Source of the DNA: Methanosarcina barkeri str. Wiesmoor
Lineage (GTDB): Archaea > Halobacteriota > Methanosarcinia > Methanosarcinales > Methanosarcinaceae
Length of the DNA stretch: 64,000 bases
NCBI RefSeq assembly: GCF_000969985.1
Contig: NZ_CP009526.1
Location: 806,001 to 870,000, forward strand
Reading direction: 5' to 3'
This document shows, piece after piece, positions 18,627-28,881 of this stretch. Position 1 is the first letter of the stretch; every line of letters begins with the position of its first letter. Under the pieces are notes generated by a model. The model was not told the DNA's origin, made no database searches, and saw only the letters and a list, made by a program, of their open reading frames with translations. A program made the position numbers and the translations under genes.

Positions 18627-18758
18627 TTACTTGAGCGATATAATTTTAAAAAACCTGCTAAAATTTTCAGGACCATGTCCGTATAGCTTTATTTCATCCA
18701 CCCATGCATCTATTTTTGTTTCGTTGCTTCCGGGATAAGTCATTGTATTACGAATCAT
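18627..18758 (-). pseudogene. C-terminal gene fragment downstream of GNAT
   Basis: This frame reads as a real protein end: ETKHETFGRFHMIRN, TYPGSNETKIDAWVDEIK, YGHGPENFSRFFKI, then stop. It overlaps the end of the acetyltransferase gene in another frame without its own clear start (ATG 18758 is possible). It is probably a truncated cargo gene that came with the GNAT/DUF1330 pair. Confidence 0.4.
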
Positions 18759-18790
18759 GTGAAAACGGCCGAAGGTTTCATGTTTTGTTT

Positions 18791-19357
18791 CTAATGACCG
18801 GCGGAGAGAAATTCGTTTTTCAGCAGGCTATACACCTCAATATCGGTGAAACGGTCCCCGGTTAGCAGTTCTCCATCCCGTTCAATACCTTCAAAATGGA
18901 ATCCGAGGCGTTGAGGTATGCCTTTGCTGGGGAAGTTCCCCACCGCACATCTAATTTGAACCCGGTTGATATTCATTTCTTCAAAGGCAAAATGCATCAC
19001 GGCCGTAACCGAACTGGTGATGATACCTTTTTTTTGACACGGTTCCGAAAGCCAGTACCCGATTTCCGCTTTACGGTTCAGTTTGTCGGTATTCTTGAAG
19101 CCGATCAACCCGGCAAAATCACCCTTATACCGGATTACAAATACAAAATCCCCTTTTTCGGCAGGGACAGCAAGTACCGAACGGATATACTTCTCCGAGT
19201 CCGACACATCTCTGGTAAACGCAACAAACGGCAGCCATTTACCCAGGTAATCCCGCTGCCTGTCGATGGTAGTGAACATATCGATGGCATCCGAAAGTTC
19301 CAGTTGTTTAAGTTGGATATCTTCCGTTACGATGATGGTTTTTACAAGTTCTTTCAT
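18791..19357 (-). CDS. GNAT N-acetyltransferase (RimJ/RimL type)
   Basis: A 188-residue acetyltransferase. Features are LKQLELSDAIDMF at the N-terminus, FAGLIGFKNTDKLNRKAEIGYWL (strand 4) and a QKKGIITSSVTAVMHFAF acetyl-CoA loop region, then NINRVQIRC...NFPSKGIPQRLGF. The family acetylates N-terminal amines of ribosomal proteins or small molecules; the substrate is unknown. Base composition is visibly richer in G+C than flanking genes. The gene sits between two CRISPR repeat relics with the DUF1330 gene, which suggests horizontal transfer. Confidence 0.85.
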   Translation of the reverse strand: MKELVKTIIVTEDIQLKQLELSDAIDMFTTIDRQRDYLGKWLPFVAFTRDVSDSEKYIRSVLAVPAEKGDFVFVIRYKGDFAGLIGFKNTDKLNRKAEIGYWLSEPCQKKGIITSSVTAVMHFAFEEMNINRVQIRCAVGNFPSKGIPQRLGFHFEGIERDGELLTGDRFTDIEVYSLLKNEFLSAGH

Positions 19358-19406
19358 GATTCTTTTTTAGTATGTTGATCCGTAAGAAAAATATTTTCCT
19401 GACAGG

Positions 19407-19700
19407 TTAATCGTTGTCTATAAAAAAGGCACTGGATACCGTGCTGTCTTCTCGCAGGTGCTTGACAGCCCTGTATTCGGGAGAATTAAAACAACTTTCA
19501 GCCTGTGCAAGGGAGTCAAAGCCGATGACGATAGAACGTTCCGGCTTAATGGTGCCGCAAAAGGCGGTGATTTTGTTACTGCGTGCGAGATATTCGCCTC
19601 CGTGCTGCTCCACAATGGCCTTAACCGCTGCAATATATTCGGCATAGCGGATAGGGTCGTGCACCGATTCGATCAGAATAACCATTACTGTTTTTTTCAT
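19407..19700 (-). CDS. DUF1330 family protein
   Basis: A 97-residue ferredoxin-like alpha/beta-barrel protein. It begins KTVMVILIESVHDPIRYAEY and contains HGGEYLARSN and ERSIVIGFDSLAQAESCFNSPEY, the DUF1330 pattern. Function is uncharacterised; the fold resembles small monooxygenases. AGGAGG lies five bases before the ATG. GC-rich like the adjacent acetyltransferase and probably co-acquired with it. Confidence 0.85.
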   Translation of the reverse strand: MKKTVMVILIESVHDPIRYAEYIAAVKAIVEQHGGEYLARSNKITAFCGTIKPERSIVIGFDSLAQAESCFNSPEYRAVKHLREDSTVSSAFFIDND

Positions 19701-19750
19701 CGTTTCCTCCTTTTGTTAAAGCAGAAAAATTATACCATCTTCTTTTGGCG

Positions 19751-19787
19751 GTTTCAATCCTTGTTTTAGTGGATCTTGCTCACGAAT
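19751..19787 (-). CRISPR. CRISPR relic 3: solitary 37-nt repeat
   Basis: This single repeat is identical over 37 bases, and in the next base, to the one at 17423-17459. It has no neighbour repeat. It lies 57 bp from the cas3 stop. Confidence 0.8.
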
Positions 19788-19844
19788 AAAGAAGGGTTCT
19801 TTATTAAAGACCTGTTAATCAGGTTTTAATCCTGATTTGTGATT

Positions 19845-22070
19845 TTAAAAATCTTTGTTAAAAACTCCCATTATTGTGTCTTCTGAGTCCAACAATAGAC
19901 CCAGTTCAGAATTGTAGTCAACACTTGCAAATATCATATTAGAGTCAATCTGGATCTGGTTATTAGTTTTTAGTTTATTGTATTGGCCAAGATTTATCGA
20001 GACAACGTATTTCATAGCTTCAAAATATTTTTTATTTTCAATTTCCTCAAGATATTCAAGTTTAAACTGATCAGGAACAACTTCAACTGATTGATAAAGG
20101 TTATAAAATTCGTCCTGATTTTCTTTTTCATTTATGAAAGGAACAATTTGACTATAGAACTTAGAAAAGGTCTTTTTCACCATTTCAAAGGATTCCAGAT
20201 CCGAACCCTGATATCCACTAGAATAAACTTCGTCCACAAGTTCTTGAATTCTGCTTTCTCCTAAAACACTCTCTTTACTTAACAGCTCTAGACTTTTAGA
20301 GACTAATTCCTGATTTTTGTAAACATATTTGTCTTTTTCAGATCCTTCTTCAAAAACATACACTGGCTTGATTATTTTCTCTTCCCATCCTTTTCGATTA
20401 ATCCTTCCAAACCTCTGAATAAGTGCATCGAGGGGAGCCGGTTCAGAAAATAGTACATCATAATCAATATCAAGGGAAACCTCTATTGCCTGTGTACCGA
20501 CTAAAAGGTTTAGGTTCTTCAATTTTGATTCAATTTTTTCCCTGTCTCGTAGAATAAATCTTCCATGGATTAAGCCTGAATTTTCTATTCCTTGAGAGAG
20601 CAGTTTGTATATTTTTTGGGCTTGAGCGACGGTATTACAAACAACAAGTACCTTTTTCTTATGATTGAGTTCTTTTCTGATCAGATCCAAATTATCTAAA
20701 ATGCCTCCTTTAAGAACAGAAACTCTATGCCTTGTAAACTCATCCAGTTCAAGTTCTGTAAAAGAGATCTCCGTTTCGATTTCCAGATCCTGCTTAAACA
20801 TTTCTTTAAGAAAAGAAGGAAGAGTGGCAGACATGATTAAGAAATTTGCTTGATAACCTTTTAGGATCTTGAGTGTCTCAAGGATCAGAGCAGTCATATG
20901 AGCATCATATGCGTGAATTTCATCCATTATGAACAGAGCACTGGACATTTCTGCAAGATTCTGCTCGAAGCCTCGAATTCCAAACATGGGTTTAAGAACC
21001 TGATGTGGAGTCGCTATTTTATATGGTCTGTATATCTTATTGGTAAGGCTTTTTACTTGCTTTGCTTTTTTAGTTGCGGTCAAGTAATCTTCATTCTCAA
21101 AGCTTTGATATAAATAGTACATGGCTTTTCCATGCTGGATACCAATCAATTCAGGATCTTTAAAATCCTTTTGAAGTCGTTTATACATTGCATTGATACT
21201 CGCAGTATAAGGAAGCAAGTAAAAGACCCTTTTAGATCTGCCAGGATTCTGGTTTGCATAACTCCAGAACAATGCAGCTTCTGTTTTCCCAGTTCCAGTA
21301 GGTGCAATTAGAAAGGCATCACCTTTTGTTTCTAATGATTGACTCTGAGTTTTTCTCAGCTCGGAGAAATTATATACAGCTCTTATGTCTTCAATTCCGG
21401 ATAATAAGCTGTACTTTCCCCCAGATGCCAGATGATCACAGGCGGTTAAAAATCCCTTGAGGAATATCCCGTACTTTCCGTGTAAAACTGTTAACTCATC
21501 ATTATCAAGCTGTTTTTTGTAAGGTTTTATTGAATTTTTGTAAGGATCAACCATTTCCTCAATTGATTTTATTTCTTTAAATTTATTTAGCTCAAAACCC
21601 AGATACTTCTTACTAATTTCTGGAATTTTCCTCTGAATCTCTCTTAATTCTTCAAAGTTAGGAGTTAATTCCTGTAGCTTCTCAATATATCTTTTTTTAG
21701 CAAGAGGATTTGAGTCTATCCGATATTTTTCCCGCAAATAAGACACATCTTTATGATGCGTGATTATTGCTAAAGCTATAGCTTCTCTTGATTCATTTTC
21801 GTATTCAAGCCCAGAAGTGAAGCCAGCAGAGAGAACTTCATGCCTGTATTTCCACTTCTCTTCTTCGCAGAGAGATTTTTGGAATCCTGATGCAGCTTTC
21901 CCAAAATCATGAAAAAAAATAGAGTAGAAGAGATGCTCCCAGAAATCCGGGACTCCACAGATTTGAGGAGTTTCAGGATATGCATCTTTTATGCTTTTAA
22001 AGACCTTAAGGGCGTTTTCTGTATGTTCCAGTAAAGTCTCATCCGGGTCCTTTTTTGCAAGTATGACCAT
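19845..22070 (-). CDS. cas3: Cas3 nuclease-helicase (type I-B)
   Basis: A 741-residue HD-nuclease/helicase fusion that degrades Cascade-bound DNA. HD residues are His54-Asp55 (FFHDFGKA), His105-His106 (ITHHKD) and Asp212-His213. The helicase has Walker A APTGTGKT (residues 256-263), DEIH (383-386), the motif III-like SATLP and QRFGRINRKG (motif VI). GGGAGGAAAT before the ATG is a good SD. It is the last gene of the interference operon cas8b-cas7-cas5-cas3, 22 bp after cas5. All catalytic motifs look intact. Confidence 0.95.
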   Translation of the reverse strand: MVILAKKDPDETLLEHTENALKVFKSIKDAYPETPQICGVPDFWEHLFYSIFFHDFGKAASGFQKSLCEEEKWKYRHEVLSAGFTSGLEYENESREAIALAIITHHKDVSYLREKYRIDSNPLAKKRYIEKLQELTPNFEELREIQRKIPEISKKYLGFELNKFKEIKSIEEMVDPYKNSIKPYKKQLDNDELTVLHGKYGIFLKGFLTACDHLASGGKYSLLSGIEDIRAVYNFSELRKTQSQSLETKGDAFLIAPTGTGKTEAALFWSYANQNPGRSKRVFYLLPYTASINAMYKRLQKDFKDPELIGIQHGKAMYYLYQSFENEDYLTATKKAKQVKSLTNKIYRPYKIATPHQVLKPMFGIRGFEQNLAEMSSALFIMDEIHAYDAHMTALILETLKILKGYQANFLIMSATLPSFLKEMFKQDLEIETEISFTELELDEFTRHRVSVLKGGILDNLDLIRKELNHKKKVLVVCNTVAQAQKIYKLLSQGIENSGLIHGRFILRDREKIESKLKNLNLLVGTQAIEVSLDIDYDVLFSEPAPLDALIQRFGRINRKGWEEKIIKPVYVFEEGSEKDKYVYKNQELVSKSLELLSKESVLGESRIQELVDEVYSSGYQGSDLESFEMVKKTFSKFYSQIVPFINEKENQDEFYNLYQSVEVVPDQFKLEYLEEIENKKYFEAMKYVVSINLGQYNKLKTNNQIQIDSNMIFASVDYNSELGLLLDSEDTIMGVFNKDF

Positions 22071-22092
22071 ATTTCCTCCCTGTGTCTACCAA

Positions 22093-22716
22093 TCAATTCT
22101 TATGAAGCCAGATTGCCCAATCCATTTCAGGATCGAATAAACACTTTTCTGGATAGACGAAAAACTCATCCATCAAAAGATATGGTTTCACACCTACAGC
22201 TTTTCTGGGAATTGCATCAGTAAAGTGAGTTGGAAGAGCCTGTACAAGTCCATATGCACCTTTAATTCCAAAAGGAAGGATTGTTTTTCCCAATCTCTTT
22301 CCAGCTTCTTCTGCAAGCTCTAATTCCTTTATTTCGGAGACTTTCGCCAAATCTCCAGATCTACCAAAGAGAAGAGGGTGTTGAGGCTTACGGAAATATT
22401 TCTCAAAATCGGGCCTGTCAAGATAAAGATATAGTTCTGGGTTGTACAAGAACTCTCTTTTTACTACATTTGATTTTGCAGAAAGTCCCGGACTTAACTC
22501 GTAGATTGTTTCAAGGTCTACTGCTTTACTCTCAAAGTCAAATACATAACCAATATTTACATCTTCAGGAACAGTTAACTCTCCTTTTGCTGCTGAAATC
22601 AATCCATAAATGGTACTTAGGGGAGGGGCTGGAAGAGTAGGCTGAAATCCGCTTATAAAACCCGGATATCTAAAAGATGCAGTCCAGCCCTCAATTTTGA
22701 TCCTTAAGACTTTCAT
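22093..22716 (-). CDS. cas5: Cas5 (type I-B)
   Basis: A 207-residue Cascade subunit that caps the 5' handle of the crRNA. The N-terminal RRM strand and loop (VLRIKIEGWTASFRYPGFISG...QPTLPAPPLSTIYGLISAAK) is diagnostic for Cas5. The gene overlaps the cas7 end in the sense that GAGGTAAG serves both as cas7 stop region and cas5 SD. Length is typical of the Tneap (Cas5t) group. Confidence 0.92.
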   Translation of the reverse strand: MKVLRIKIEGWTASFRYPGFISGFQPTLPAPPLSTIYGLISAAKGELTVPEDVNIGYVFDFESKAVDLETIYELSPGLSAKSNVVKREFLYNPELYLYLDRPDFEKYFRKPQHPLLFGRSGDLAKVSEIKELELAEEAGKRLGKTILPFGIKGAYGLVQALPTHFTDAIPRKAVGVKPYLLMDEFFVYPEKCLFDPEMDWAIWLHKN

Positions 22717-22717
22717 C

Positions 22718-23719
22718 TTACCTCATCAGCCCGGGAATCGTTTGAACGAAGGAATCAACCATTTCGTTTATAGAGCCGTAAATTACTTTTCGATTATTTC
22801 CTGCATATTTTTTAGTTAGATCTTTAAAAACAGGGTCAAGATCTTCCATGAAACCTTTACGTCTTCCAATATAAATATCAGTTAACAGGATATCTGAATA
22901 ATCGGAAATCACTTCTTCCAGAGCTGCCACGTCTACAAGAGCTTCTCCCTTTTCTTCTCTGACAAGATTCATAAACAGGTGATTTCCTCCGTCTATCCCT
23001 GCGAGTATGAGAAGTTTTGGGGAGACATCAGTGAGATGGGAAGTTTGCTTTGCACCACCTGCAAGGTATGGAAGAGCTTTCAGTACATCTTTTGCTCTCT
23101 TTTCTCTGACTTCAGTAGACATTACCCATTTATCTTCGATTTTCTCTGCCCCATTCTTTTCTGCAATTGTTTCCAGTTCTGGATACATGTTTCTGTATCC
23201 CGTTTTCTCACTCTTGTAAAACACGCCGACATTGTCAAGATCAAGCGAAAAGATTCCCTTCAAAACCGTAGAGTAGAATTCGTGTTCATAAGGAACGGGA
23301 TCTCCTTCATGGCGAGCCATCACTCCAAAATCGTCTGTAGGAACCTGACCAACGATTGAAACAAGAGGCGAATTCTTCAAGACAGAAAGTCTTGTAACAG
23401 TACCACCGTCTGCCTTTTTGAGAGCTCTCATGTATCCGAATACATCATCATCATCGTATTCGACAGGATTGGCACTTGTAAACGCTATTTTCTTTTCTCG
23501 TTCTATAGGAGAAATGTTCCAATTGAATTTTTCTTCAAGAGTAGTCCGCCACCAGTACCTGAGAGCCTGCCCTGAAACATAGGGATATACTTTCTTCCCT
23601 TTTCTGATTGCTTTTACTCTGACAATATTTTCGGTCCTTTCACTGCTGTCATTTCCTGCGTTATTGAGTGCTGAATGGGGAGCATCGATAAGCATGAAAC
23701 CATTTACTGTGTGTGTCAT
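22718..23719 (-). CDS. cas7: Cas7 (Cst2/DevR family)
   Basis: A 333-residue backbone subunit of Cascade that coats the crRNA spacer. Features are VNGFMLIDAPHSALNNAGND, then VRVKAIRKGKKVYPYVSGQALRYWWR, a signature of Cst2/DevR Cas7. Two in-frame ATGs exist at 23725 and 23719. GGAGG seven bases before 23719 supports the shorter form. The start lies against the cas8b stop, so the two genes are translationally coupled. Confidence 0.92.
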   Translation of the reverse strand: MTHTVNGFMLIDAPHSALNNAGNDSSERTENIVRVKAIRKGKKVYPYVSGQALRYWWRTTLEEKFNWNISPIEREKKIAFTSANPVEYDDDDVFGYMRALKKADGGTVTRLSVLKNSPLVSIVGQVPTDDFGVMARHEGDPVPYEHEFYSTVLKGIFSLDLDNVGVFYKSEKTGYRNMYPELETIAEKNGAEKIEDKWVMSTEVREKRAKDVLKALPYLAGGAKQTSHLTDVSPKLLILAGIDGGNHLFMNLVREEKGEALVDVAALEEVISDYSDILLTDIYIGRRKGFMEDLDPVFKDLTKKYAGNNRKVIYGSINEMVDSFVQTIPGLMR

Positions 23720-23721
23720 AA

Positions 23722-25092
23722 TCATTCCTCCTCAAGTAATCCCATTTCTTCTTCGTCGCTAGAAATAAGTTTAGACTTCAAGGTATCATGTTCAACCAAC
23801 CAGTTGTGTAGATTTTCATAAATTCTGAAGAGCAAAAGATCCTGAGTCTCTCTCCAACCCAGATTCCCTTCAGGAAAGAGATCGTCCATAAACTCTTCAA
23901 GAGTAAAAAGCGGGTCTTGAACACTTCGATTTATTCGGTCTTTTTCGATAATCCTCAATTGATTCCTGAATGATGCAAAATTTCTTGCCATTTCAAGCTG
24001 ATTTAATCTTTTTATGTTTTGAGTATCTTTTATGTACTCTGAGATGCTGTCCCCAACTCTTTTGAGTGTATCCAATCTCTTACTACCCATGTTTCTTACC
24101 TCCTTTAAGTAAAATTCCAATAGTTCCCAATCTCCGTATACCTGCCGGTTTTTGTTATCAATAAAATATTTCACAATGGAGCGGCCTTTTAATAGATTTA
24201 TATAAACAGAGTTCCCTCTGTTCTTGTAGTCGTCTCCTTCCTTAATTTTATTCCAATTAAAATAGCCCCTTCTGACAATTTTTTTCCATTCTGTAAACCA
24301 TTCAGGGTCTTTAACACAAGCCAAAAATCTGAACACAGGGGTTGGAACTCTATATATATCAAGATCAGGTCCCTGATTAAAATTTGTAAAATGATACATG
24401 TTTATAGAGGGATTTTCCTCAACCCAGTCTTCGTCGTACTGGATAATAATATCCTCAATTATATGAAAAAGAGCATTAACAGGATTTTTGTAACCTTCAT
24501 CAAAACAACCACTATAGCTATTTGCCAAAATCTGCCTTCGAATGTCCTTTACTGCCTTTTCTACCCAGTAATGCATGACCTTATTAGAATTGGAGTGGAT
24601 TAGCAAAAGTTTTCCACAGGCGTAAAAAACAAGAGGAGAAAATTGAACTGCAAGCGTACAGGCCGGACAGTAGTCAGCCCCTTTCTGACCATACGGAAAA
24701 AAGTTAATTAGTGTACCTGAACCTATTAAAGGAATTTCTGTTTTCGTCCTGGTTTGCTCTACATTATATTTTCCACAAGAGATACAGTTCCCCGATTTCT
24801 CTGATTTCTCCAGGGACTCAACCTGACCGATTAACTTCTCTAAAGACTCAAGCAGCTTTTTATCTTTATTTTTCACAGAAGGATTGGTAACCGCATTATT
24901 CGGAAAAACCGAATAAAGACTCTTTGACCATTTCAGACTCAAATATATAGGGATTACATCATGTGCTATCTTCTTTACATCTTCAATTTTTATATCTTCA
25001 GGCTTTTTTCTGCCTGACCACTCGCATATAGCCCAGATCCCAGAGTCTACAAAAGGATTTCCAGTAAATGTATAAAGAAAGCTTTGACTCAT
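23722..25092 (-). CDS. cas8b: Cas8b1/Cst1 large subunit
   Basis: A 456-residue large Cascade subunit, expected to recognise the PAM. A four-Cys zinc finger (CISC at 103-106, CPAC at 142-145) separated by a GSGTLINFFPYG motif is characteristic of Cst1/Cas8b1 of the Tneap subtype. The N-terminus (SFLYTFTGNPFVDSGIWAI) also fits. It is the first gene of the interference operon, beginning 137 bp past the leader-distal array end. SD is TTGGAAGT. The C-terminal tail is acidic. Confidence 0.9.
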   Translation of the reverse strand: MSQSFLYTFTGNPFVDSGIWAICEWSGRKKPEDIKIEDVKKIAHDVIPIYLSLKWSKSLYSVFPNNAVTNPSVKNKDKKLLESLEKLIGQVESLEKSEKSGNCISCGKYNVEQTRTKTEIPLIGSGTLINFFPYGQKGADYCPACTLAVQFSPLVFYACGKLLLIHSNSNKVMHYWVEKAVKDIRRQILANSYSGCFDEGYKNPVNALFHIIEDIIIQYDEDWVEENPSINMYHFTNFNQGPDLDIYRVPTPVFRFLACVKDPEWFTEWKKIVRRGYFNWNKIKEGDDYKNRGNSVYINLLKGRSIVKYFIDNKNRQVYGDWELLEFYLKEVRNMGSKRLDTLKRVGDSISEYIKDTQNIKRLNQLEMARNFASFRNQLRIIEKDRINRSVQDPLFTLEEFMDDLFPEGNLGWRETQDLLLFRIYENLHNWLVEHDTLKSKLISSDEEEMGLLEEE

Positions 25093-25229
25093 TATTTTAC
25101 TTCCAATTCTAGAAAAATCAACTTTAATTACAAAAGGAAAAATCTTATAAAAATATAGAAAGTCTTTAATAAGTAACTTCCCTTTTTCATCAAATAGAAA
25201 GAGTTAAATATTTCTTAAAAAGAGTCGTT

Positions 25230-28200
25230 GTTTCAATCCCTATAAGACCTGATTTTAACGCTTCATTATCCAGCCGCCGTATTCCTAAAATTTCTCTTGT
25301 TTCAATCCCTCTAAGGCCTGATTTTAACCGGAAACTTGTTTTAATCAGAAATGGGATGGTGAACATGTTTCAATCCCTCTAAGGCCTGATTTTAACCAGT
25401 TTTAAATGCCCCGCCTTTTGGTTTTCATAGTTTTTGTTTCAATCCCTCTAAGGCCTGATTTTAACGCAAGGATATATGACGAAAATTTGTAGAGATTATA
25501 TGTTTCAATCCCTCTAAGGCCTGATTTTAACTGTGAGGATATCATGCCAGCAGCGCCATTTGAAGATTGTTTCAATCCCTCTAAGGCCTGATTTTAACAC
25601 TAAGAAAATGAAAGAGATTTTCTTTGGTGAAACGTTTCAGTCCCTCTAAGGCCTGATTTTAACGAAAAAATGAATATCCCTTCTGGATCAAACAGAGAAG
25701 CGTTTCAATCCCTCTAAGGCCTGATTTTAACTTAAGCAGGTTGCCCCATACCCTACAGACTGAGATTGTTTCAATCCCTCTAAGGCCTGATTTTAACGTC
25801 TTCTTCGATTATCCATGGACTTAATCTTACCCGTTTCAATCCCTCTAAGGCCTGATTTTAACGCTAAAAAGCGGAAACATGATAATGATGCTCATAAGTT
25901 TCAATCCCTCTAAGGCCTGATTTTAACTTTTTTGCATTTCCAAATGGAAACCTTGGAAATTGCGTTTCAATCCCTCTAAGGCCTGATTTTAACATTTCCA
26001 TACAGATTTTCTGAATACCGCCATTTGATGTTTCAATCCCTCTAAGGCCTGATTTTAACCCCAACTGCTGAAGCAAATACTTTAGCCGTAGTCGTGTTTC
26101 AATCCCTCTAAGGCCTGATTTTAACGTTTCTACAAGATATCATGTCCTTGAAAGTTACGTGGTTTCAATCCCTCTAAGGCCTGATTTTAACCAGAGCGGA
26201 ATGAGTAACAGTACTTTGTATTATGCGTTTCAATCCCTCTAAGGCCTGATTTTAACTTGATATCTATTCGTTGAAGCGATGGAGAACTTGAGGGTTTCAA
26301 TCCCTCTAAGGCCTGATTTTAACTGTTTCACACCAAGGGAGTGTTTTCCATCCGAATATGTTTCAATCCCTCTAAGGCCTGATTTTAACTGCAATTTCCG
26401 TAAAAGATATTCTCGATATTGCAATGTTTCAATCCCTCTAAGGCCTGATTTTAACAGTGCTGCTACTGTGTCTATAAATGGTTTATAACTAAGTTTCAAT
26501 CCCTCTAAGGCCTGATTTTAACAACTTATAGATTTTAAAGGGCTTCAAAAAGAATATCTGTTTCAATCCCTCTAAGGCCTGATTTTAACTATCTAACTAT
26601 TATTGAGCTGTCAGAAACATACACGTTTCAATCCCTCTAAGGCCTGATTTTAACGTATAGCTTAGACAGACAATCGTTTTTGTTTTTATGTTTCAATCCC
26701 TCTAAGGCCTGATTTTAACTATATAAAATTTCAAGTTGGGGTTAAAGAAGAGCACGTTTCAATCCCTCTAAGGCCTGATTTTAACCATATTTGACATTTT
26801 AGATATTAAATTCACAGATTCGTTTCAATCCCTCTAAGGCCTGATTTTAACAACACAGGAACCAGTAGAACAGGATCACCTAAATTGTTTCAATCCCTCT
26901 AAGGCCTGATTTTAACTTATAATTCATGAGTTTCTTATTTACTTTCTTTATATGGTTTCAATCCCTCTAAGGCCTGATTTTAACCTGCATTGCTCGTCCC
27001 TCCGATATCCCATGAATCAAGTTTCAATCCCTCTAAGGCCTGATTTTAACCGACTTAAGACCAAACACTCCACTAAAATCATCATTGTTTCAATCCCTCT
27101 AAGGCCTGATTTTAACAAAGTTTAGTTTTATTGCCAATCATCCTAATCCTCGTTTCAATCCCTCTAAGGCCTGATTTTAACACTGCTATGGGTGTGACTG
27201 CTGGGAGCCAATTAAACGTTTCAATCCCTCTAAGGCCTGATTTTAACATCCTAATCCTCCAGCATTCCTTGAATACTTAGTTAGGTTTCAATCCCTCTAA
27301 GGCCTGATTTTAACTCGTAAAAGATGCTTATATAAAAAGTGGATTTGATGTTTCAATCCCTCTAAGGCCTGATTTTAACAGAGTAAAAACCCCTTGAAAT
27401 CCTTCGGTAGCTGAGTTTCAATCCCTCTAAGGCCTGATTTTAACCAATTTTTTAAATCCGTACAATTGTTAGAATTATAGTTTCAATCCCTCTAAGGCCT
27501 GATTTTAACATTTTTCAATTGCTCCGCCGGTCACCGGTTGAACTCGTTTCAATCCCTCTAAGGCCTGATTTTAACACGTGTTGTACTCGGGAACTAAGAA
27601 GATTATTCCTAAAGTTTCAATCCCTCTAAGGCCTGATTTTAACTTTCCCACCCGTATTGTTTCACATCCGTCACATTCGTTTCAATCCCTCTAAGGCCTG
27701 ATTTTAACATTTATACTTATAATTCTAGGAATTATTATATATTGATGTTTCAATCCCTCTAAGGCCTGATTTTAACCTCTTATCCATACTGCTTCGTGTC
27801 TATGTCCAGGATAGTTTCAATCCCTCTAAGGCCTGATTTTAACATATTTTTAAGGTTCATATGTGTTGCTCCAAAAAAGGTTTCAATCCCTCTAAGGCCT
27901 GATTTTAACGATACTAACAGGTGTCTGTGCATCGAGTTTTGACAGGTTTCAATCCCTCTAAGGCCTGATTTTAACCAGACCCGCAGGCAACCCCGACTAG
28001 CTGCTTCCAATGTTTCAATCCCTCTAAGGCCTGATTTTAACAAGGGGCTTCTTGATGAAAGATTAAGACTCCTAGATTGTTTCAATCCCTCTAAGGCCTG
28101 ATTTTAACAGTATTTTGGGAGTTCGGGATATCCAGACTCAGAATAGTTTCAATCCCTCTAAGGCCTGATTTTAACTATCGTTTGCATTAAGAATATCAGT

Positions 28201-28572
28201 TATAGACACAGTTTCAATCCCTCTAAGGCCTGATTTTAACCTTTTGCGTGGATTCCGTCTGTTTCTCTCCATGCGGGTTTCAATCCCTCTAAGGCCTGAT
28301 TTTAACACTAAATCAGGTCCGCCTGTATGATCATATCTTGCATTGTTTCAATCCCTCTAAGGCCTGATTTTAACGTTCGAGATCAAATGATAGATTATAT
28401 TTTACTATTACGTTTCAATCCCTCTAAGGCCTGATTTTAACAAGGACAATACTTGCTGGATATATTTTTGATTCAACGTTTCAATCCCTCTAAGGCCTGA
28501 TTTTAACTTTCTTTTGCTAGCCAGTCCTGAATTTCAAGTTCAGTTTCAATCCCTCTAAGGCCTGATTTTAAC
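25230..28572 (-). CRISPR. type I-B CRISPR array, 51 repeats and 50 spacers
   Basis: A 30-nt repeat runs from GTTTCAATCCCT to CTGATTTTAAC on the + strand. Spacers are 35-39 nt. On the minus strand repeats end ATTGAAAC, the usual archaeal crRNA 5' handle, so the array is transcribed right to left like the cas genes. The leader lies between the array and cas2. The leader-distal repeat at 25230 is degenerate (CCCTATAAGACC for CCCTCTAAGGCC), as expected for the oldest end. One internal repeat near 25634 has TTTCAGTCCC. All others read identical by eye. Frames crossing the array are artefacts. Confidence 0.98.
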
Positions 28573-28881
28573 CAAGGAAATTTTCCCCGAATTTCAGATA
28601 AATTGGATGCTAAATCCTATCTCTAAAAAGAGTAAAATTCGGGCTTATATTGCTGTTTTTATGTGAGAATAGTTACATACGGTAAGATATAAAAGTATCT
28701 GTTTTTTAGGACAGATTCAACATGGGAATTCGGGGATTGTTCTTCTGGGAAAGTGTATATAAAGATCCCCGAAAGAAAATACAATTAATAATCAGCAGAG
28801 CGAATATCAAAAAGAAATATATAAAATAAGTTTTTGATTTAGCGTGTAGTCTCAATATAGGAGATTTGCAAGTATCAAGGC
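28573..28881 (-). promoter_or_regulatory. CRISPR leader and array promoter
   Basis: This is 309 bp of AT-rich sequence between cas2 and the first repeat. On the minus strand two TATA-like boxes occur: TTTATATAC (about 28755-28763) and TTTTATATC (28686-28694). The nearer would start transcription some 90 bp before the first repeat. Leader position is deduced from repeat orientation, the degenerate far end and cas2 adjacency. Confidence 0.75.

Noticed and set aside
25864-28085. Minus-strand ORFs with repeated LKSGLRGIET peptides
   Set aside because: They are translations of CRISPR repeats.
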